Origin: Irpex lacteus
Lineage: Eukaryota > Basidiomycota > Agaricomycetes > Polyporales > Irpicaceae
NCBI GenBank assembly: GCA_001986395.2
Contig: MQVO02000007.1
Location: 1,116,001-1,180,000 of the forward strand
Direction of reading: 5' to 3'
DNA length: 64,000 nucleotides
Both the position numbers and the translations under genes were made by a program. Shown here piece after piece: positions 12,319 to 24,030 of the stretch; within the stretch, counting starts at the first letter, position 1, and each line of letters begins with the position of its first letter. A model generated the notes under the pieces. That model saw only the letters and a list, made by a program, of their open reading frames with translations. It did not search any database and was not told the DNA's origin.

Positions 12319-13067
12319 TTACGACCCGCGCTCTGTCGAAGCCAACTTCTGTTTCCCATTGACTACGGCCGGTTCAGCGTCCACCAGTACGCAAGCCCAC
12401 CTTGCAACTTCGGGACCTGGGTTCCGCCAAGCGTGCATGGTACCTTTCTGGACGACGACATCTCCTGCTTTGTCAAGTAAATACTCTGAACCGTCTTCCA
12501 TCACGAGGATGAGCTTTCCGCTGACTGTAGGCACAAAGTTGAACATGGCTACAAGTGATATCTATCATCGTTTGTACTTACTGAGGATATTGTGATCTAA
12601 CGACGGCGTGCGATGCTAGTGAGTTGATAGTCAGCGTGATAGGTATATGGTACGAGACTTCTTCGTACCCAAGCAACTTCGGCGCCAGGAGCCAGTTCCG
12701 TGTAGTTACAGAACGTAGACCGCGAAGCGACAACGCCGAAAGCACCAGTAACAGGGCGCGTGACTCCGTCCGTCCTACTCGTGTATCATGAACTCGTGAA
12801 GTGACAACGATGTTACTGAGAATGAACGATAGCACATACGGATCGTTGTTATCCTTGGCAGGTACTCCGTCAGAGGTCCAGATAGGCAAGCTCTTCGCGC
12901 CCGGAAATGCTGCCATCGGCTACATGATGTACTATGAGCTTATTCTAAGATAATGAGAGGGTAAGTGTACACACCTTGAGTTCGAAATGTTCATCACTCT
13001 GCACTATTGCGACTCCTTGTTCATCATGAGTTGTGACTATACGGCGTATCGGAGGTAATTCCGCCAT
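12319..13067 (-). CDS. single-domain cupin protein
   Basis: Small cupin of about 180 residues. Exon 1 encodes MAELPPIRRIVTTHDEQGVA, a lead common in fungal proteins of this group. The barrel follows: GAFGVVASRSTFCNYTELAP, GAEVAWHRTPSLDHN with two possible metal-binding His, GKLILVMEDGSEYLLDKAGD, and VVQKGTMHAWRNPG with the last His. Four introns. No signal peptide. Substrate unknown. It is tail-to-tail with the sugar dehydrogenase, so a linked metabolic role is possible but unproven. Confidence 0.78.
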
Positions 13068-13508
13068 TTACAATATCCTATCGGATCGCGAGAGAAGAGA
13101 GCGCCGTCAGAGAGACACCGAGCCTGGGACACCCTACCTGTATCCCTTTGTACGTCTTTTCACATCTCACACACCACTTGATCGCTGGGCGGACCGGATA
13201 ACGGGGTCGCTGTCCGAGGGACTGTTCGAAACTACGCAAGGATTGCACGTGAAATTCTGGATAGCGACATGATCAGGGAAAAGTGTGGGGATGGGGAGGC
13301 TGGCTGCGAGAAGCGTCAGTATAGTCCGAGCTGTCCGAGGACGCCTAATCCAATAACGCTGGTTGTTCTCAGCCTCGACAATAGGATGGTACTGGCACCG
13401 ACAGACGAATTATGGGATGATGATAGCGAACGATAGCAATCGTCATATTCCAGACGCCAAATGATTATAGATGTACAAGAGACCAGAGTACAGCGTGCAA
13501 AGCCCATA
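13068..13508. other. intergenic: cupin promoter, PEX16 3' flank
   Basis: No coding exon is supported. An antisense open frame at 13316-13531 overlaps the last PEX16 exon and shows no family motif. Confidence 0.4.
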
Positions 13509-14875
13509 CTATGGAGCAGTATCTGTAACAACGTGTCGTCAGAGATTGCGCCAAAGACATGCCAGACTACTCACAATAATGATATTCGTCGATGAGGGGT
13601 ATCCAATCTTTGAGGAATGCGCTGAGAACGCTGAGCACTGGTGTGTGAGCTGTGCGGTCCGCGAATCCTTCCACTTTCGGGCTGTATACAGATGTACGGT
13701 CAGTTTGTGTGATACATCCCATTACTAAAGATACGTACCGGGTCCATGTCTCCCAAATACTGTCGCGCAGCAAGTACCAGACGATAGTCCTGTCACGTCG
13801 TGCGTACTCGGACCGCTCTAATACCGCAGAAGAGGATGGTACGCGTCGTAAGTAGCGAGAAATGAACTCGAGAGAAAGGGCTGTCATGAGCGGTTTATTG
13901 GTGCGACGGTCTCTAGAAAGCATGGCGACTGTATATTACGACTGCGATCAGCGAGAGCGCGGGAATCGGAGATGAGGGAACGTACCATAGATAAGCGGTC
14001 TTAGGATGTACACTATCTCGCCCAACCAATGCTGAGGAGAATTGAGCTTCCTCAGGAGCGAAGTGGGAACTTTCACAGAGGATGGAGACAATGCCTTCGA
14101 TAGTAGGAATTCCTCGATAGGGGCCTGGTTGGTAGGCGGTGGCGGCTGTACGATGAGGGGGTGGGCAGGTAAGGGCACATGGTTGTTCTTCAAGTGTTCC
14201 GGAGTAGACGGGATAGACGAGGGAGGAGAAGAGGGAGCGAGAGTTGGCGAAGAACTCTCAGAGCCTGGAGGTAAGACAGCAGGGTCAAAGTCTCGTTCCG
14301 GCACAGGTGTGCTAAGGACGGGGCGGCGGGTGATACGAAGAATCAGGAGGCGGAGGATGGCTCTGCTCGGGTGTTAGTTGTCTGGACACTAAGCTCATGT
14401 TGAACTTTGACGTACTTGACTGCCTCGAGGAAAACAACACCCCGCCAGCGTGCCTTGTTCGAAACTGACCTCCGCAAACCCATCTCGATCAACAACTCGA
14501 CATACTTGACCACTTCTAAAAGCCGCGAAGCCCACTTATACAGGCTATTTGTCTCGCCCCAAGCTCTGGTGTAGCGTGTGTGGCTCGTTGCAGGCAGCAG
14601 CGGCTTGTATTTGGGATCTGTTTTCACAATCCTTGCCAACAGTGTGTCATGGTAGAGACTAGTGACATTGAGTAGTGCGGAGACTGAACTAATTGTCAGG
14701 ATATTCAAATGTTACCAAGCAACAAATAATACTGACGGGCTTCAGAAGCAAGTTCTGCGTCCTTGAATCGACCGGGAAGAATCCAAGTAATGGACCTCAA
14801 AGTAGATTCGACAGTGGATATAGTAGAGACATTGTGAACCAGAAACGATTCGTAGTGGTCGATGGCTGACGGCAT
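13509..14875 (-). CDS. PEX16: peroxisomal membrane protein PEX16
   Basis: Peroxin acting in early peroxisomal membrane assembly. The N-terminus is MPSAIDHYESFLVHNVST, then TVESTLRSITWILPGRFKDA. The conserved middle reads LLEVVKYVELLIEMGLRRSV, KARWRGVVFLEAVKAILRL and LRITRRPVLSTPVPERDFDP. A Pro/Ser-rich insert follows, then WLGEIVYILRPLIYG and TALSLEFISRYLRRV. The end FLKDWIPLIDEYHYYTAP is read across a final intron to a stop at 13509. At least five introns. The WRxxVxxEAxK core and the RPLIY segment are typical of the family. Confidence 0.88.
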
Positions 14876-15797
14876 AGACAGCGTAAAAGAGTGTGAGGGA
14901 GGCCTCTCTTATGACAAACAGCTAGCAAACGAGCACAGCACGAGCAAAGACGACGGTCGGAGGTAGAAGGTGGTTGAGAGGTGCTGTATACATGGGCGTG
15001 TGATACTAAGTAGCCAGCCAACCGCGCTTCATGGAACGGGGAGAGCGCGAGCGCCCATAACTATACCGGTTCTCCGTTTACCGATTAATCTCATGTGCTT
15101 CCGAGTATTAAATCGAGCAGATATCTACTGTTCATCGAGGTTCGTTCGGGCCATAATTAGGGAAGGCGTGGGGAAGGAAAGAACACTATAAGAAATGGCA
15201 AGTGGGCTGGAGGCAGTCTGGAGACGAGCAACAGGGCCGGCAACTATACAATTCCTCCTGCGTCTGTGACCTCGACGCATGCTGCCAGTGGGCAAGTCGG
15301 ACAATTCGCCGGGGGTGCTTTCTATATTCCAATCAGCTTTCTGTCCTTCAAAAAAGCTTCCTCTTGTATGGTTGTCACTGCTTACAGTCTGCTTACGTTC
15401 TAATCTTGGGCGTTTCATTTAGGCAACTCAAACAAACGCAAACACTCTGGAAATAATCAGAAATAATCTTTCACTCACAACGCTCGCCACTACTGCATTG
15501 TCAAAAATCTTCGGTGGTTGTTTCAGCCTCTGGAACCGTCTTCCGATTAATTCTCAGGATGATAGTCTATTTTTCTACAGCTTGCGACGGAAGAAGGCCC
15601 ATCGAGGCAAGGTCGGTCCAGGATGGGCACGTGTAGACGCCACGACCTGCCTTTTGATCTGAGGCACTCTCCCACCAACACATTGCAATGCTCGTGCCCA
15701 ACTTATATTGATTGCCTCTGCCGGTCCACGCCCATCGCTCTCTCTGACTCGTTCCTCCACCATCCCGCTCGTCGGGGGGAACAGTCGCAAGCCAAAC
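14876..15797. promoter_or_regulatory. divergent intergenic region, PEX16 / unknown gene
   Basis: A 922-bp gap between head-to-head starts, so both promoters should lie here. Chance open frames on both strands (for example 15125-15418 minus and 15202-15456 plus) have no motif. No repeat or RNA gene was recognised. Confidence 0.4.
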
Positions 15798-17775
15798 ATG
15801 GACAACGCTCACCCGCCGCCCGCACGCTCCCTCAACTACTTCCAGCAAAGTCCGGTGCGAGGTCAGCTGGAGCCTTCAGATGGTGTATCCAAGTCGGGAT
15901 GGCGGTATCTGCAGTGTACAGACACCCCAAATGAACTCAGAGTGAGCTACAGCCTACTCTTCTGTGCCTTTTCATTCACTCATTAAGCTTTTCATTAGGT
16001 TCTGATACCACCGAGAACAGCTCTCGTTTACGCTCATATCTTGAAGGCAGAGCGCCTTGAGCTGGCAAAGGACAAAGCAGCTTCCTGGGACCGCATCATG
16101 CAGATACGGCACCTCAAGGACCGCGTCATTCGCAAGTGTCAGAGGCTTGCACGAGCCTCCACGACGAAGGATAAGAACACCGGTCGTATGATGATGTTCA
16201 CTCTTCATGCACCTCCCGACTTCAGGTGCAAGGAGATGGAGAGGTGGTACAGGGACCAAGGTCCCGACTTTGCGCGAGCGATGGCGGGAAACACTGGGAT
16301 AACCACCTACTGCTGTAATCAGTGCGGTCCTCTGGGTCCCTCTCCTCTCAAGCGATCTGGTAGCACATCTACACGCGCTGCTACTGCCACTTCGACACGT
16401 ACTCCGCTTACAAAGCAGAAGACAAGTGCGCCATCCACGCGCACAACTTCGCCTGTCCGCGATCAGCCTAGAACGCGTGCTGCGTCCAGCTCGCACACCG
16501 CTCCTCAGCGCACGCGCAAGACTTCTATGACTTCTAAGGCAGTTCAAGCGCCCATAAGAGTACCCAAGCGACCCTCTGACTCCTCGAGCAAAACGTATGT
16601 CGAGCAGCAGGACGAGGCGCCGAAGTACGTCGTCATCAAAGCCGATCTCGTCAAGCAGGAAACCCCTTCGGCTACTGTCTCTCGCTCAAGTAGCCTTCGC
16701 TCGAATGCGCCTGCTACGATCCCCGCTGTAGTCCGTCAGCCCAGCACACCACCTCCTGCTACGCCGCCTACTGCGTCTCCACAACGAAGCATCGAGGATC
16801 TTCGCCCTCCTTCGCGCACGAGTTCGCGCGCCCGATCACCTCTTCAGGCAGTGATCGACGCTTACCCTTCACGAGAATCAATACAATCCCCTGATCCACT
16901 ACCAATACCCTACCGTCCTCGAGACCCATCCCAACCTCTGGAGGTTGATGATGCTGCATCTCAAGTGCTTACCAGCTCGCCTCAAAGTATGCATCTGGAC
17001 GAGCTGCCACCGCCTGAGACCGAACAGACAGAGGATCTCGCTCCTCAATTCGACGAACCTAGAGTTCCCAGTCCTGATGGTACTCTAGTCAGCTCGACAC
17101 AGAACGACCCTATGCCTTCGCCGCCAGCACCAACTACTGGTCAACCATTGACGACGATCCATGAAGGCACCGAGCCAGGTTCAGAAGTTGACGCAGGCAC
17201 ACGAAGGCCGTTGATCCGCAGAAGGAGCAGTTTGAAGAAGAGGGACAGCATGAGCAAGATGAGCACTGCAAGTCAGAGCAAGTCTGTCACTTGGGCTATG
17301 GACAAAGATTGGACGGAGCAAATGTCGAAGTTCGTGAAATCGACGAACGAGGCTGAGGTAGCTGGTACGTTGTCGCGGTTGGAATTCATCGTGATTGTAT
17401 ATTGATACTATCTCGTTCGTATAGCTTATGAGCTTGGCGAGCTTCGCCAACAATACCACGAAGAGGTCCAGATGATGCGTATACTCTGCCACGACGCCGT
17501 CGTTGCAGCCGAGCAAATGGGATTGAACACGGATATTCTTGTCCGAGAGCAACAGGCTCTTGCAGAGCAAGAGAACAAGGTCTTCGCCATTACAGACCAC
17601 ATGGAGCACAAGGAAGGTGCTTACAGAGAGAAAGGTAAGCCTCAGTTCCACATACTCATGTAACCCGAGGCGGCTAACCTAATCTTTCTTGTACGTAGTG
17701 CTCGCAGTGCTGGAAGAAACGAAGCGTGTTGTAACGTTATGCGACAAGAAGCGTGATCAGCACGATGATATTTAA
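15798..17775 (+). CDS. unknown Ser/Pro-rich protein with coiled-coil C-terminus
   Basis: Not recognised. Four exons: 15798-15941, 15999-17364, 17425-17634 and 17699-17775, encoding about 600 residues. Residues 30-170 form an ordered-looking, charged, partly helical region (SGWRYLQCTDTPNELRVLIP; YAHILKAERLELAKDKAASW) ending in a small Cys patch, TTYCCNQCGP. The middle, about 300 residues, is low-complexity Ser/Thr/Pro with basic stretches (RRPLIRRRSSLKKRDS), likely disordered and phosphorylated. The last 100 residues are strongly helical (AYELGELRQQYHEEVQMM; LVREQQALAEQENKV), a probable coiled coil. No signal peptide or membrane segment. It could be a scaffold or cytoskeletal protein; this is only a guess from shape. 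Confidence 0.8.
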
Positions 17776-18420
17776 ACTCGATCACGATCGACAAGGAAGG
17801 ACTGACTTCCTTGTCGGAGAATACCCCAACCTATCTATCTCCCACACCTGGATTTATCTACACACGTATCATCTACGCATGCGTACTCCCTAAGTATACT
17901 ATGCATATACATCCTCAAGATTCTTTGGAGTCTCAAGACCACACCCTCCACTCTGTCCTACCTTCGCTAACCAACCACCCATCTATAGATATATTTGCTA
18001 TGATTACCACGCCCGCGAGTTGTTATTGATGTTGTTGTGTTGTACATGTTCTCTTGTTGTTGCTGTACAGGCACATGCACACTCTACTATTACTACTCGT
18101 TCGACGTGCATTGTATTATAATCGTAACTGTATGACATGCAGCAATACCATTCGCTCCTAGAACGACCATGCATGAACTCACTAAACGGCCCCGATGTCC
18201 AATATCCGAATGTATTTCAATATGTTCCAAAAGTGAATGCGTACGCTACAAAGCAAATAGTCCGTCTCTGATTGAGTAACCATGAGTCTAGGAATGTAGT
18301 CATGCAGACGTGAAGGGGGGCGGGTTGCGAAGTAGTGAATAGATAGACAGGCGTGAAGGGTGGATGTGAGTGAGGTGAAACAAACCACGTATAATCACCG
18401 GACCAAGATGACAAAATGAC
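17776..18420. other. convergent 3' flanks
   Basis: Tail-to-tail gap between the unknown protein and the CorA gene. It is T-rich with GTTGTT runs near 18010-18070, as expected for 3' UTR sequence. No gene seen. Confidence 0.45.
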
Positions 18421-21086
18421 TCATTTCCATTTGCTCCTCCGAGAAGCACCAAGCCACCAGTACCGAACAATGAAGCCATAAAGAAACAGGACAGCAACGG
18501 CTATAGAGAGTACGGTGCCAAAAGCATGGAACCGTCCCGATCCCACCTTGTCATGCGGTACGGTGACATTCATTGAGTTGAAACCTATACACGTATGATT
18601 AGTGTCTGCACCATATCGCACGATCGCGAAGGGGCTCACCAAGCACAGCTTGCATGACTAGCACCGCCATACTGACCATCGTAAGTAGAGCTATCGCCTT
18701 GTCACTACCCGACTTCGAGGCTGAGACGGACAGTCTGAGGTGTGCCAGGTACGTCGGGTGTGACTGACTGAGCATTCGCTCGTAATGGGCAAGAGATTGC
18801 TGAAGTGTGAGAATATGGTCTAGAGGGAGCCATCAACAAGAATTCGGTAGGACAAGCGGCTAGCCTCACCTTGAACGTCTCCCAAGTACGTGTAGACGTC
18901 ATGATCGTTGCCAGTGCCATGAGCCAAGCCTGACTCGCCCACCATGAGCAGCCGCTTCTTGACTTGCGCCACGACTTCAGACTTGCTGGCCAATATTCTG
19001 GATAGCGAGGTGACCAGTCTACGTGCACGAGCGACTCGGTGCACTGTCTGGTGTGTCGCATGCTCACCCTGCGGCGCTTGCTTCACTTTGAAGTTGAGTC
19101 GAGGAAAGCTCCGAAACGCTTGACGCAGAAAGACCTTAGCATGGCGGATGGTCAAGAACCGCCGCTTCGGGATGGAAAACTGGGTGTGGAGGACGCTTGT
19201 CGTGATCTTCTCACTAAGGTCCGGGGAGAAGTTCTTGTTATCTTTCTCGAACGATCCCGAATGAGAGACAACCGTTTCTGAGCCTGAACTGGGCTTCACT
19301 GTTTCCTCCGCTCGTTTGTCTTCCATCGAAGCGTCGGGTTCGGAGGCGGGAATAATGCATTCAGAGAACATTACATTCTCTAGATGCATCATTTCTTTCT
19401 CCACTTGCTCGACAAGAGGGAAGAATGAATCCACGATGGAATCCATGACACCATGAGCAATCCAATCTGAGCCAACTAGTCAACCTTCACAGAGCTCCGT
19501 TGTAATAGATAGATCACACCTGCGGACATGGTAGTTGTAGCAGATTCGGCCAGTGACAGAATTTTGTTTCTGACGACGTCCGTGTGATCTGCATTATTGA
19601 TGAGTATGCGCCAGGTTTATGATGTCAATTTTGACATACCGGAGATGTCTGAGAAATGGAACTGCAAATAATCATGCCTGTAAGTGCCGAACACTTCTGG
19701 ATTGACGAAAATGACCTACTGTACAAATGCCTTCCCGAAACACCACAAGGTAAACATTAACAGGTTCGAGGATACCTTCGTCTCGAAACTCGTCTCGTCC
19801 ATCGGCACTAGGCAAAGTACCGATCATACGTCGACGGTTCCTGCTTTTCTCACTCTCGATCGCACGGAAGACGACAAGGTAGTAGCCCAACTTGGGGAAA
19901 AGTTCCAGCTTCTCCCGAGGCTCCTGCATGAGGATATCCTCTAGAGTAAGAGGATGTAGGTGAAGCAGCTGTGTTGGCCAAAGATAAATTTACCGGGCAT
20001 AAAGAGCAAGCTTATTTCCAGACGTACCTTGCCAATGGCACGCATGTCTTCCCATGTAGGGTTGGCGACGTCTAGCCACCAAGCCTTGTCTGCATTATCG
20101 TCGGAAACATCCCGAGTCATCCGAGGAGGAATGGGTATTGTAGCGGGTACGTCACGGTGTTTCCCCTTTCGACCTCTGCGGCGCATACGAGCATCTTCGA
20201 GCGGCACAGGTCGATAGTCTCCCGAAGGTTCGGAAGGGGGTAGTACAAAGTCGCGAAACTGCAGGCCATCGAACAATCCGGATGCCTGAGTAGAGGAGGT
20301 TTGGCTAGAGGGCCCAGGGGTTGACGACATGCCTTGTGATCGGCGGGAGCGAGCAGTGGTTTTCATGGACCTGCTCAATTCTTGCAGGATGAGGGGCAGC
20401 GCAGTTGTACGCAGTACGCCAGGTGGCTCCGACCCTACATCTACGGCACGAGACCTCCTTGCAGGTTTCTGTGCAGTGGCCTCTGCAAGACGGGGGGAAT
20501 ACAGGTGAAACTCCCTAGGCATCTGTCGCGCCTCCTCTCGTGCGCGGATCCTCGCATGCACTTCCCATTCAGATCGAGCATTGTGAATATCAGCCACACT
20601 AGATCGTCGCCTCTTCCGTCTAGATAGTATTGACCGGGAAGCTGTGATTATAGAGGGACGCGAGGAAGTCGAGGAGCTTGAAGAGGAATCCGAAAGTGAA
20701 GAGGTAGAAACCCATGCCCTTGCCCAGTGTGAAATGGCCCGTTCGACTATGGTAGAGATGGCTCCAAGTCGTCCGCCAAATACTGACGAGTCCGAGCTGG
20801 AGCTGGAGCTTGATGAAGATGATGAACTGCTAGAAGCCACCGAAGGCGGGCGGGGTGTCCTTGGTGGCGAGGGCGGCTCAGGTGGAGGTTCGCCTCGGTA
20901 GATGTCATGGTCTTCGTTGGAGTCTGTGTCGTTAAAGGTGATGTGAGGCGTAGGAGAGAAATAGTCGGTAGGCTCTGAATGCTCAAGGTGACGGTAGAAC
21001 TCAGGGACTTCGTGGGCCTCTGTGTCTACCTCTGGCGGTGTGCGGTAGTCTGCCTCTCTCTCGGCGTGCAGGTCGGGGGACGACAT
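18421..21086 (-). CDS. CorA-family Mg2+ transporter (fungal Mnr2/Alr type)
   Basis: Large fungal CorA protein, about 780 residues. The N-terminal third is disordered, with a Ser homopolymer-like tract near 20760-20860 and basic clusters (SRRKRRRSS). The cytosolic CorA domain begins at DKAWWLDVANPTWEDMRAIG and continues LLHLHPLTLEDILMQEPREK, FPKLGYYLVVFRAIES, and the helix IVDSFFPLVEQVEKEM. Two C-terminal membrane helices follow: ALLTMVSMAVLVMQAVLG and FGTVLSIAVAVLFLYGFIV. The signature after helix 1 reads FNSMNVTVP, with Ser where the family motif has Gly (GMN). It may sit in vacuolar or plasma membrane. The start ATG at 21086 (MSSPDLHAERE) is the first in the long frame. Confidence 0.85.
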
Positions 21087-21622
21087 TTCGATGGCGACGT
21101 TGTTGTCAAGCTGATACTGCCTCGTCGTAGGCAATACAGCCCAGCGTTGCGCCTACGCTGCCATAAGTTGAGGGGGAAGAAGGAAGTGGTACTCATCAAA
21201 ACTTTCATCCACAGCTTCTACCACTGGCGAGTCGCTCCCAGCATCCATTCGTCTATATTAATTCAGCGGTCACGGGGTCCTCGCTATTTCGGACAATCAC
21301 ATTCTGCGGAGGAGCCATCCAAGCAAGGGCGCAGCACACAAGAGCACACAAGACCGTCGTCCAAGCAGAGGCATCGTATTTGAATGTACGGGAAATACCA
21401 AGTTTAGTTTAAGTATACAGAAGTCCAGCGTATGAATGATTGCAGGGGGTAAAGTGTGAATAATATAAGAATGCAAAAGATGTAGGGAAATATGGTGGAG
21501 TGAGTGCTCAGCAGGTCGATGTATAGGAATGTGCAAACAAAAGGCCCCAGGTATGAAGGACACAGAAAGCGAGAAGGTGCAGTCACGCCAAGCAGCAAGA
21601 CTGACATGCAGGGTCTGGGCTT
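21087..21622. other. intergenic: CorA promoter, glycosyltransferase 3' flank
   Basis: No coding exon is supported. The CorA reading frame stays open for some codons upstream of its ATG but has no earlier start. Confidence 0.4.
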
Positions 21623-24030
21623 CTATGTCAGGTGAGGAGGTGTGGGGAGTAGGTGTGAGCGGTGTCTCCGGCCTAATGGCTTGAGCTTGTGCTGTGATGA
21701 ATGACCTGAGCTCGGCATTTGGGCAAGCTCAAGCTCTGTGTAATCATCGCCCTCAAGCAAAGCACTCGCTGTTTCCAAGAACCACATGTGCTTCTTGATT
21801 GAATGAACTACCGTTGTGCCGCCGACTCGTTTGCCTTGGTACTGAGTAATTCTTCCTTCGCGCCTGTTGTACGCTTCGTCCCACAGAGTTACGTTGCCTG
21901 ATTATCAAACGTGTCAGTTTCACAATATCTTCCACGGGAAATGTGAAACTTACGTTGCTTCATCTTTGACAGTTCAGAGCCTTCGACCAAAGCCTCCAAA
22001 CTATGATTGAGGGAGAACCCTTGCACAGGCGGACTGTATCGAACTTGGAACGTAGCCACCGAAGAGAGTACCCAGTTTGGCGGAGTGCCACCTTGAGGAC
22101 CGAATGGATCAACATAGTCGTCAAGAGCACCCGGAGGAGGGGGTGAAGATGGAGGAGCTCGCAACGCTTTCTTCCACCGCGCAAGATCGCCCAAGATTTG
22201 TGACTGCACTCTCTTGGCTTCTGAAGGGAACAAGAAACCGCGAGAATATCTGCATCATAACAGAAAAGTGAGCTTATGAAAATTATACTGAAGCGACATG
22301 CTTGGCTTACACAGTGCCAGCTTTGGGATGGTCGTAAACCCAGCAGCGCTCCCGCACCCAGCGCACGTCCTGCGAGCGAGGGTGCCATCGCACCCACCGA
22401 GATGTGATCTGATCTTCTGCACCCCTGACATTGGCAGCCACATCCTTATCTTTCGAGATCCAATCGACAAGAGTGTGAGTGAGCGCATACAGTTCACCAG
22501 CCATGAAACGATTCTTGACGGGGTAGCCCCAGAAGATCATGGGGTCATCGTTGGGCGCGACAGGAAGAGTCGGCACGCTATGGTTAGCGGGAGGCGCGAC
22601 AAGTTCCGGCTGGTGTTTGTAACGCTTCGGAGGTGACTCGGTGTGCATTTCCACGCGCAGGTGAGCCTCGAGTTCGGCGAGCATTACAAACGAGTCGTCG
22701 TCGGCCTTGATGATGAAGTCAGGGCGTACCCACGGCTTTGGATTGCCGGTCAACTGATCTCGATGTGCGTGAACAGGATCATGATGCGCAAGAATGGGTG
22801 CCGGTGACGTTAAGTTGGAATATGACAGGGATCTCGGGATGGGCTGGAGGTTGTCGAAGTAGAGTGGAGGGACCCAAGCACCAGTAGCTGCCCATTTAAA
22901 GAAGTTGTATGTCTTTCCGTCATTCATGTTTTCCTTTATCGGTAGAATGATTATGTCGTTGTAGGCTGGGTCGATGGTGAGTCCTCGTCAAAGCAGTAAG
23001 GGTATATCATGCACGCACTCTCCATTTCCAACTGAACCTTCCTCTCCAAATCTTTTCGCGGCCTCCCCATGACGAATCGAACCACAGTCCGAGAAGTACC
23101 CACGCCCCCATCACCTTCACCGGCACCATTCCTACTCCGAGGATGGCTTGCATAAGTATCCCGAATAAGCGCCCTCCGCTCGAATCCACTGTCCATACTG
23201 AAGACACCCACGAACACACCGATGGGCGCGAGCGTGTCCAAGTTGTCGGGCGGGAATGATCTCGGCACGATATGTTCAGGTGGTTGGATAGGGAATGATG
23301 CATATGCGCCCAGGAACGACGGTGGCGGCTCGGTCGAATAATCGGGCAGGGTGCAATAGCCTCGCCAAGGCAGAGGTTGTTTATCTGGGTTGCAGAGGTA
23401 TATGATAAGATTGGCCAGGGAGATGGCGAAAGCTGTAAGTAGCAGAAGCGTGAAAATCTATAGCAGAAACACCGCGCATGAGGTCAGAGGGGCCATCCAT
23501 GGGAAGAAACGACACTCATGACGTACGATGGTCAAGGGAGTTTTTGGAATGAACGGCAGGATGTATCTTCTGAACACTCTGTACCACGACAATCTCCGGC
23601 GTCTCCTTGGCCCATCCCTCCACCAGCGGGGTACCTCCGTTAGCGATGCGCTTCGCTTGCGCAGGTTGCGAAGGAACGAGGACGACTCCAACTCAGTCTC
23701 CTCATCTTCCGATGAACAGGACGAGACGTCGTCGTCTTGTGCGTACAGAGGTGATGGTGCACGTGACGGCACAGGTGTATTGGAGGCACTAGAGCATAGT
23801 GAGGCGGTGGACTGGTTGTAGGAGGGAGGGTACAGCAAATTCGGTGATGCCAAGCGGCCTGAGCGCTGGGGATTTAGTTCTGTCGATGAGGAGGACGTGG
23901 AGGCATAGAAGGGGGTACGGCTTGCGAGAGTGTCCTGGCTGTTGTCGTTGTCGTTGGGGTACGAGTCACTGAAGTCTTCGACAAAAACCGAGCGTTGGGT
24001 ATAGGCTGGGGCATATCTGTCCTGAGGCAT
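21623..24030 (-). CDS. type II membrane glycosyltransferase, GT31 / galactosyltransferase-like
   Basis: Probable Golgi beta-1,3-glycosyltransferase. The cytosolic N-terminus (about 190 residues, Ser-rich, acidic SCSSEDEETELES, then basic DGPRRRRRLSWYR) leads into one membrane anchor, IFTLLLLTAFAISLANLIIY. The luminal domain has IGVFVGVFSMDSGFERRALI and RDTYASHP, the usual GT31 opening, then NDIIILPIKENMNDGKTYNF. The DxD-type metal motif is in DFIIKADDDSFVMLAELEAH, followed by FWGYPVKNRFMAGELYALT. The C-terminal extension ends KHMWFLETASALLEGDDYTE. Five or six exons. Donor and acceptor sugars are unknown; in fungi such proteins could work on protein or lipid glycans. Confidence 0.83.

Noticed and set aside
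15972..16547. 191-codon minus-strand frame
   Set aside because: Opposite the conserved first half of the unknown protein, with no start context, motif or splice partners.
20644..20901. 85-codon acidic plus-strand frame
   Set aside because: Antisense of the Ser tract in the CorA protein; the Glu/Leu bias follows from reverse-complement Ser codons.
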